This document shows, one piece after another, positions 58,651 to 64,000 of a DNA stretch of 64,000 bases. Positions within the stretch are counted from its first letter, which is position 1; each line of letters starts with the position of its first letter. The position numbers and the translations under genes are program-made. Where the stretch lies: positions 142,275 to 206,274 of the forward strand of contig NZ_JACZDF010000005.1 in NCBI RefSeq assembly GCF_014852685.1. The letters run 5' to 3'. Source of the DNA: Flavimobilis rhizosphaerae (GTDB taxonomy: Bacteria; Actinomycetota; Actinomycetes; Actinomycetales; Cellulomonadaceae). The notes beneath the pieces were generated by a model, which was not told the origin of the DNA, made no database searches, and was given only the letters and a program-made list of their open reading frames with translations.

Positions 58651-61011
58651 ATGAACGCCACGCGGCACATCGCGGACAGGCACGATCTCATCCGGGTGCG
58701 GGGCGCCCGGGAGAACAATCTCAAGGACGTGTCGGTCGACATCCCCAAACGCAGGCTCACGGTCTTCACGGGCGTCTCGGGGTCGGGCAAGAGCTCGCTC
58801 GTCTTCGACACGGTCGCGGCCGAGTCGCAGCGCATGATCAATGAGACGTACTCGGCGTTCCTCCAGGGGTTCATGCCGACGCTCGCGCGTCCCGAGGTCG
58901 ACCACCTCGAGGGGCTGACGACCGCGATCATCGTCGACCAGGAGCGACTCGGTGCGAACCCGCGCTCGACGGTCGGCACGGTGACGGACGTCAATGCGCT
59001 CCTGCGCATCCTCTTCTCGCGCCTCGGCGTGCCGCACGTCGGTGGGCCCAACGCGTACTCGTTCAACGTCCCGACCGTCCACGCGAGCGGCGCGATGACC
59101 GTCGACAAGGCGAACGCCAGGGCGGTGCGCACGACGTTCACGCAGACGGGCGGCATGTGCCCGCGCTGCGAGGGACGCGGACGTGTCAACGACATCGACC
59201 TCGACGAGATCCTCGACGCCGAGCTCTCGCTGCTCGACGGTGCCATCAAGGTCCCCGGGTACACCGCGGACGGCTGGTACGTGAAGATCTACGCCGAGTC
59301 GGGGCTGCTCGACGGCCACAAGCCGATCAAGGACTACTCCGAGCGCGAGCGGCACGACCTCCTCTACAAGGACGCCGTGAAGATCAGGTACGGCAGCAAC
59401 AACTTCACGTACGAGGGCCTCATCCCGAAGATCAGCAAGTCGATGCTCACGAAGGACACCGAGGCGATGCAGCCGCACATCCGGGCGTTCGTCGAGCGGG
59501 CGGTGACGTTCCGGACGTGCCCCGACTGCGAGGGCACCCGGCTCACGGCGGCAGCGCGCGGCTCGAAGATCGAGGGCCTCTCGATCGCGGACGTGTGCGC
59601 GCTGCAGATCACCGACGTCCTCGCCTGGGCGGAGAAGATCTCGGACCCGGGCGTCGCGCCCCTCGTCGCAGGGCTGCGGGAGGTCCTCGGCCACTTCGTC
59701 CAGATCGGTCTCGGCTACCTCTCGCTCGACCGATCGTCGGGCACGCTCTCGGGCGGTGAGGCGCAGCGCACCAAGCTCGTCCGCCACCTGGGCTCGGCGC
59801 TCACCGACGTCACCTACGTCTTCGACGAGCCGACGGTGGGCCTGCACCCGCACGACGTGCAGCGCATGAACGTCCTGCTCGAGCAGCTGCGCGACAAGGG
59901 GAACACGGTGCTCGTCGTCGAGCACAAGCCGGAGACGATCGCGATCGCCGACCACGTCGTCGACCTCGGCCCGGGTGCAGGATCGGCCGGCGGGACGATC
60001 ACGTTCGAGGGCACGGTCGACGAGCTGCGCGCCTCGGACACGCGCACGGGACGTCACCTCGCGTACCGTGCGTCCGTCAAGGATGACGTCCGCACACCGA
60101 CGGGAACGCTCGAGATCCGCGGTGCGTCGACCCACAACCTCCGGGACGTCGACGTCGACCTACCGCTCGGGGTCCTCACCGTCGTCACGGGCGTCGCCGG
60201 CTCGGGCAAGAGCTCGCTCGTCCACGGGTCCGTCGCAGGCCGCGACGGTGTCGTCGTCGTCGACCAGGGCGCGATCAAGGGGTCGCGACGCTCGAACCCG
60301 GCGACGTACACGGGGCTCCTCGAGCCCGTGCGCAAGGCGTTCGCCAAGGCGAACTGCGTCAAGCCTGCGCTGTTCTCCGCGAACTCCGAGGGCGCGTGCC
60401 AGGCGTGCAACGGCGCGGGCGTCATCTACACGGACCTCGGCATGATGGCGGGTGTCTCGACGACGTGCATGGAGTGCGAGGGCAAGCGGTTCGGGGCGGA
60501 CGTCCTCGAGTACCGGTTCGGCGGGCTCAACATCGCCGAGGTCCTCGCGCTCCCTGCCGCCGAGGCAGCGACGTTCTTCGGCGCGAGGGACTCGAAGGTG
60601 CCTGCGGCCCGCACGATCGCGGAGCGGCTCGTCGACGTCGGTCTCGGCTACGTGTCGCTCGGCCAGCCGCTCACGACGCTCTCCGGCGGCGAACGCCAGC
60701 GGCTCAAGCTCGCGACGCACCTCGGCGACGCGGGAGGGATCATCGTGCTCGACGAGCCGACGAGCGGACTCCACCTCGCCGACGTCGCCCAGCTGCTCAC
60801 GCTGCTCGACCGGCTCGTCGACTCGGGGCGCAGCGTCATCGTCGTCGAGCACCACCAGGCCGTCATGGCGCACGCCGACCACATCGTCGACCTGGGGCCG
60901 GGCGCGGGCCACGACGGCGGACGGATCGTCTTCGAAGGGACGCCCGCCGAGCTGGTCGCGCAGCGCACGACCCTCACGGGCGAGCACCTTGCGCGGTACG
61001 TGGGCGCGTAG
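58651..61011 (+). CDS. Short UvrA paralogue (class-II UvrA / drug-resistance excinuclease ATPase)
   Basis: 786 aa against about 950 for repair UvrA. Two ABC cassettes: Walker A GVSGSGKSSLVFDT and GVAGSGKSSLVHGS; signatures TLSGGEAQRTKLVRHLGSAL and TLSGGERQRLKLATHLGDAG; Zn modules with CPRCEGRGR, CPDCEGTRL, CQACNGAG, CMECEGKRF. The shorter length and missing UvrB-binding-type N-terminal region fit UvrA2/DrrC-like proteins linked to tolerance of DNA-binding drugs. ATG 58651 has GAGGGGA about 8 bases upstream. Converges on the HelR-type gene with a 50-base gap. Confidence 0.88.
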   Translation: MNATRHIADRHDLIRVRGARENNLKDVSVDIPKRRLTVFTGVSGSGKSSLVFDTVAAESQRMINETYSAFLQGFMPTLARPEVDHLEGLTTAIIVDQERLGANPRSTVGTVTDVNALLRILFSRLGVPHVGGPNAYSFNVPTVHASGAMTVDKANARAVRTTFTQTGGMCPRCEGRGRVNDIDLDEILDAELSLLDGAIKVPGYTADGWYVKIYAESGLLDGHKPIKDYSERERHDLLYKDAVKIRYGSNNFTYEGLIPKISKSMLTKDTEAMQPHIRAFVERAVTFRTCPDCEGTRLTAAARGSKIEGLSIADVCALQITDVLAWAEKISDPGVAPLVAGLREVLGHFVQIGLGYLSLDRSSGTLSGGEAQRTKLVRHLGSALTDVTYVFDEPTVGLHPHDVQRMNVLLEQLRDKGNTVLVVEHKPETIAIADHVVDLGPGAGSAGGTITFEGTVDELRASDTRTGRHLAYRASVKDDVRTPTGTLEIRGASTHNLRDVDVDLPLGVLTVVTGVAGSGKSSLVHGSVAGRDGVVVVDQGAIKGSRRSNPATYTGLLEPVRKAFAKANCVKPALFSANSEGACQACNGAGVIYTDLGMMAGVSTTCMECEGKRFGADVLEYRFGGLNIAEVLALPAAEAATFFGARDSKVPAARTIAERLVDVGLGYVSLGQPLTTLSGGERQRLKLATHLGDAGGIIVLDEPTSGLHLADVAQLLTLLDRLVDSGRSVIVVEHHQAVMAHADHIVDLGPGAGHDGGRIVFEGTPAELVAQRTTLTGEHLARYVGA

Positions 61012-61061
61012 CGCGTCTTCGGCGGCTCTGGACGGTTCGGCGACGTGCTCGACCTCGGCGC

Positions 61062-63254
61062 TCAGCGGCCGTGCAGCACGACGAGCCGTGACGTCGCACG
61101 CGTCATCGCGACGTAGCGGTCGACGGCACCCGTGACGCCGCTGCCGAGCGCGTCGTCGTGGAGGACGACGAGGTCGAACTCGAGCCCCTTCGCCTCGACG
61201 GCTGACAGTGACCGCACGCGCGGGCCGTCAGGGACGGAGGGATCGCCGATGACGGCCGCCAGTCCGCCCGGTGACGCGTCGAGCCACTCGCGAAGAATCT
61301 CGTCGAGCGCCGTGCGCGGTGCGTGCAGGACCGGCACACCCGAGCGGCGGACAGCCGTCGGGACGTCCGCGTCCGGCAGGACGGCGCGGATGACGGGCGC
61401 GGCCTCCTCGAGGACCTCGGCAGGCGTGCGGTAGCCGACCGTGAGGGTCTGCACGCGGACGTCAGGCAGGCCTGCACGTCCGAGACGCTCGGCCCACGTG
61501 CCCTCGAACCCGTCGCGGGCCTGGGCGCGGTCGCCGACGACGGTGACCGACCGTGACGGGCACCGCCTCAGCGCCATGAGCCATGCAGCGTCCGAGAGGT
61601 CTTGGGCCTCGTCGACGACGACGTGCGCGAACGGTCCGTCGAGCGAGGCCCCGTCGACCGCGTCGTCTCCGTCGAGCAGCGTGTCCGCGAGATCGGGGTG
61701 GACGAGCTGCGCCATGAGGCCCTCGCCGCCGTCGTCGGACGCGCGGAGCTCGGCAGCCACCTCGGCGCGTACCCGGCGTTCCTCCTCGCGCTCGGCATCC
61801 GAGCGCGAGGCGCGGGCAGCCTCGCCGACGAGGGCGCGGGCCGCATCGAGCAGCGGGAGGTCCGCGAACGTCCACGCGGCGCTCGCGTCCCGCCGCAGGG
61901 CGGCTCGCTCGTCGGTCGTGAGTCGTGGTGCGCAGTAGCGAAGGTAGGCAGGGACGTCCCAGAGGTCCGCGACGACCTCGGCAGGGTCGAGGAGCGGCCA
62001 CGCGCGACGCACCTGCCGGCGGAACGCCGGGTCGTGGGCGATCGCCGCGGCGAGGTTATCGGCGGCCGCGGGCGCGTGCGGCTCCTGGTGGCGAGCCGCG
62101 ACGAGCGCCAGCTCGCGCACGAGGTCGTCGACGGCGAGGTTGTGGGGGAGTCCGGGCTCGAGGGCGTCGACGGCATCGGCCCAGTCGTCGGCCGAGAGCG
62201 TGAACGCTCCGATCGACGTCTCGACCTCGATGCCGTCGGCGGGAGCCTCCTCGAAGAAGCGCACGGCGGCCTCGACCGCGCGGACCATGGCACGCGAACC
62301 CTTGAGCCGAGCGACGACAGGATCGGCCTCGGGCACGGCCGTTGCGCCCTCCGGGACGAGGTCACGCAGCGTGCAGGTCGCGACGCCCTCGTCACCCAGG
62401 CCGGGCAGGACGTCCGCGACGTAGCCGAGGTACCGCTCCGACGGTCCGAGGACGAGCACGCCGCCGATACGCGGGTCGGCGTGCAGCAGGTAGGACGCGC
62501 GATGCAGCGCGACGACGGTCTTGCCGGTGCCCGGACCGCCGTCGACGACGAGTGCACCGCGCGCGTCCGCGCGGATCGCCTCATCCTGGTCGGCCTGGAT
62601 CGTCGCGAGGACGTCCCGCATGCGGTCCGTGCGTTCACCCGCGAGCGAGGCGACGAACTGCGACTCGTCGTCGGGCACGAGACCGTCGGTCGGTGCCGCA
62701 GGGTCGAGGATCTCGTCCCAGAAGCCGCTGAGCCGGCCCGCGGTCCACCGGAAGCGGCGACGGCTCGCCACGCCGAGAGGTTCCGCGCGCGTCGCGGCGA
62801 AGAACGGCGCGGCGGCCGGCGTGCGCCAGTCGACGAGCAGGCGCGTCCCGTTCTCGTCGGCCAGACCCGTACGCCCGACGTAGACGGGTGCACCGCCGTC
62901 CGACGGGACGAAACGCCCGAGGCAGAGATCGACGCGCAGCAGTGCGAGCTGCGTCGTGCGGCTCGCGAGACGCCGCGCGGCCTGGTCGCGCTCGACTGCA
63001 GCGCGCCCGTCGCGCGCCTGGGTCGCCCGGGCGTCGGCGAGGCGAGCCTCGTGCGTCGCGAGCGTCGTGTCGAGCGCGTGCGCAATGGCCGCGAGGTGGC
63101 GGGCGTCGGATCCGATGAGCGCTTCCGTCGCGCGCGCACCCAGCCGCGCGACGTCGAGGACGTTGTCGAGGTGTGTGTCGAGGTCGGACGTCGTGGTGAA
63201 GTCAGAGGTCGTGGGGGAGTCGGAGGTGTGCGACGTGCGGGGTGTAGTGGGCAT
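61062..63254 (-). CDS. helR: HelD/HelR-type RNA polymerase recycling motor ATPase
   Basis: 730 aa, UvrD/Rep-like SF1 motor. The N-terminal part is Thr/Ser-rich then a long helical hairpin (RHLAAIAHALDTTLATHEAR) that in HelD proteins enters the RNA polymerase secondary channel. A GR-YVGRTGL segment is followed by FFAATRAEPLGVASRRRF. Walker A GGPGTGKTVVALHRASYLLH (residues 239-258), Walker B VVVDEAQDLSDAAWLM, VVGDRAQARDGFEGTWAERL, and C-terminal EAKGLEFDLVVLHDDAL with YVAMTRATSRLVVLHGR. Evicts RNA polymerase from DNA and can displace rifamycins. ATG 63254 is chosen because upstream codons cross the regulatory region; GGAG(CC) lies 5-9 bases before it. Confidence 0.85.
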   Translation of the reverse strand: MPTTPRTSHTSDSPTTSDFTTTSDLDTHLDNVLDVARLGARATEALIGSDARHLAAIAHALDTTLATHEARLADARATQARDGRAAVERDQAARRLASRTTQLALLRVDLCLGRFVPSDGGAPVYVGRTGLADENGTRLLVDWRTPAAAPFFAATRAEPLGVASRRRFRWTAGRLSGFWDEILDPAAPTDGLVPDDESQFVASLAGERTDRMRDVLATIQADQDEAIRADARGALVVDGGPGTGKTVVALHRASYLLHADPRIGGVLVLGPSERYLGYVADVLPGLGDEGVATCTLRDLVPEGATAVPEADPVVARLKGSRAMVRAVEAAVRFFEEAPADGIEVETSIGAFTLSADDWADAVDALEPGLPHNLAVDDLVRELALVAARHQEPHAPAAADNLAAAIAHDPAFRRQVRRAWPLLDPAEVVADLWDVPAYLRYCAPRLTTDERAALRRDASAAWTFADLPLLDAARALVGEAARASRSDAEREEERRVRAEVAAELRASDDGGEGLMAQLVHPDLADTLLDGDDAVDGASLDGPFAHVVVDEAQDLSDAAWLMALRRCPSRSVTVVGDRAQARDGFEGTWAERLGRAGLPDVRVQTLTVGYRTPAEVLEEAAPVIRAVLPDADVPTAVRRSGVPVLHAPRTALDEILREWLDASPGGLAAVIGDPSVPDGPRVRSLSAVEAKGLEFDLVVLHDDALGSGVTGAVDRYVAMTRATSRLVVLHGR

Positions 63255-63336
63255 GGGGAGGCTCCGTCCGAGGTCGCGCGGGGCCGGACGTCCCGTCCTC
63301 CGCGTGGCCTGAGCGAGTGATTCTGCGCCCTGCAGG

Positions 63337-63355
63337 GGGCCTTGCGGCAAGCCCG
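63337..63355. promoter_or_regulatory. Rifamycin-associated element (RAE) upstream of helR
   Basis: GGGCCTTGCGGCAAGCCCG, 82 bases before the helR start, is an 8-bp-arm near-palindrome that matches the published 19-bp RAE (GGGGCTTGCGGCAAGGCCC as recalled) closely. RAEs lie before rifamycin-inactivating genes and helR in Actinobacteria and mediate rifamycin induction. A TACGTT -10-like box lies at 63368-63373 on the minus strand. Confidence 0.8.
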
Positions 63356-63407
63356 GGTTCGTGGCATAACGTAGAGAGTGAGGGGAGCAGATTGCCTCCG
63401 ATCTCAA

Positions 63408-63930
63408 TTCATCCCATCTTTTTCGACCCGCCGTGACGGGCTGTATCGGTGGTGCCGTCGGGCCCGAGGGCGGATCGGATGCGGAGAGCCGGGCCGCCGG
63501 AGCTACAGGCTCGAGTGCGGGGCTGCGTGTGCACGAACCGTCGGAGCATCTGATCGTCGACGATCCAGGGCTGGCGGCTCAGACGCTGGTCGCGAACCCG
63601 GCGGCCACAACGGTGCGGCTTCGACGGCAACACGGTGCAGCCAGCAACGGCGACGGCGCGCGCTGCGCCCGTAGCTTCATCAGGGGCAGGATCCTGCGGC
63701 CGGCAGGCCCCTCCTCGGACGCCCTGCCTGTTCGCCGATAAGGTGCATTATGTCAGAACCTAGTCTGCGTATTGCATCAGATGAATCACCACGGTCCCCC
63801 GGGCGACATGGTGCTGCGAGACGTCTGGCGAGGGCTCTGACCTGCGCAGATGCCTCTCCGTACACGATGTCGAGCAGCGGTAAGGCGCCCGGGGCTGTGC
63901 GTGGACGCGTTTGAGCCGGTTACGCAGACA
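63408..63930. other. Accessory stretch without recognised gene
   Basis: About 520 bases. Several short open frames exist on both strands, none with convincing codon use or ribosome-binding site. From about 63740 the sequence is clearly less GC-rich, and an imperfect inverted repeat TGCATTATGTCAGA..TCTGCGTATTGCA lies at 63745-63777. Probably mobile-element debris bordering IS6100. Confidence 0.4.
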
Positions 63931-64000
63931 GGCTCTGTTGCAAAAATCGTGAAGCTTGAGCATGCTTGGCGGAGATTGGACGGACGGAACGATGACGGAT
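63931..64000 (+). mobile_element. IS6100, left end (cut by window edge)
   Basis: Starts with the 14-bp terminal repeat GGCTCTGTTGCAAA and continues as the IS6100 left leader up to the transposase start at 63992. IS6100 (IS6 family, about 880 bp) is frequent in actinobacterial plasmids and in class 1 integrons. Recognition rests on recall of the element's end; the rest lies outside the window. Confidence 0.85.
63992..64000 (+). CDS. tnpA: IS6100 transposase, first three codons
   Basis: ATGACGGAT (Met-Thr-Asp) at the expected distance from the IS6100 end; the gene continues beyond the window. Identification depends on the flanking IS end, not on these codons. Confidence 0.7.

Noticed and set aside
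63433..63741. 102-aa plus-strand ORF before IS6100
   Set aside because: Opens on a GTG without ribosome-binding site; composition and lack of any motif do not support a gene.

Overview
The window is a contiguous stretch of a high-GC actinobacterial chromosome. The evidence is the dense, G/C-ending codon use with many GTG starts and 4-base gene overlaps, the presence of RbpA, PafBC and an Lnt/Ppm1 pair, and a conserved run xerD-parA-scpA-scpB-rluB-cmk-der. Overall composition and gene order suggest a Micrococcales member (Cellulomonas/Sanguibacter/Cellulosimicrobium-like); that placement is inference, no marker gene was searched.

Layout. 1-2.4 kb: tal (partial) and tkt. 2.7-11.5 kb: ctaB, then the segregation/RNA-modification/lipid/ribosome-assembly run from xerD to der. 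11.6-14.3 kb: an FAD reductase divergent from an MFS exporter. 14.4-19.0 kb: tRNA-Pro(GGG) followed by a 4.5-kb accessory island bounded by a near-perfect 56-bp direct repeat of the tRNA 3' end plus its terminator. The island holds a complete IS3-family element with 3-bp target duplication, a WYL regulator/YdeI-like pair divergent from a VOC-fold gene, and a chimeric transposase remnant, but no integrase. 19.0-22.4 kb: a TetR regulator with a large palindromic operator, an alpha/beta hydrolase, a SUMF1-like protein and small ORFs. 22.4-26.2 kb: a CopB-type copper ATPase and RtcB RNA ligase. 26.5-29.5 kb: a TPP-riboswitch-controlled thiamine salvage operon thiM-thiE-thiD/tenA. 29.6-31.9 kb: a zinc-ribbon membrane protein paired with an SPFH-GYF protein. 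32.1-34.7 kb: a manganese/zinc-type ABC importer. 35.2-40.5 kb: a small membrane protein, a flavin monooxygenase-MarR-FMN reductase operon and glycogen phosphorylase. 40.8-46.4 kb: a MoxR/DUF58/DUF4129 membrane cluster headed by a DUF3866 gene. 46.5-57.8 kb: pafB-pafC-(small membrane protein)-tatA-tatC-diacylglycerol kinase-HelY-like helicase-amidohydrolase-lnt-ppm1. 57.9-63.3 kb: rbpA, a short UvrA paralogue and a HelD/HelR-type RNA polymerase recycling ATPase. The window ends in an accessory stretch with the first 70 bases of IS6100.

Most notable signals. (1) A 19-bp near-palindrome matching the rifamycin-associated element lies in the upstream region of the HelR-type gene, and rbpA next to it has a SigH/SigR-type ECF promoter, so two RNA-polymerase-binding factors sit together under stress-type control signals. 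(2) At least ten genes have a TAnnnT box 6-7 bases before an ATG/GTG start, predicting leaderless mRNAs. In two metal-transport operons (copper ATPase and Mn/Zn importer) the same 17-bp spacer architecture carries a metalloregulator-like palindrome. (3) The tRNA-Pro island and the IS6100 end mark the accessory DNA in an otherwise housekeeping window.
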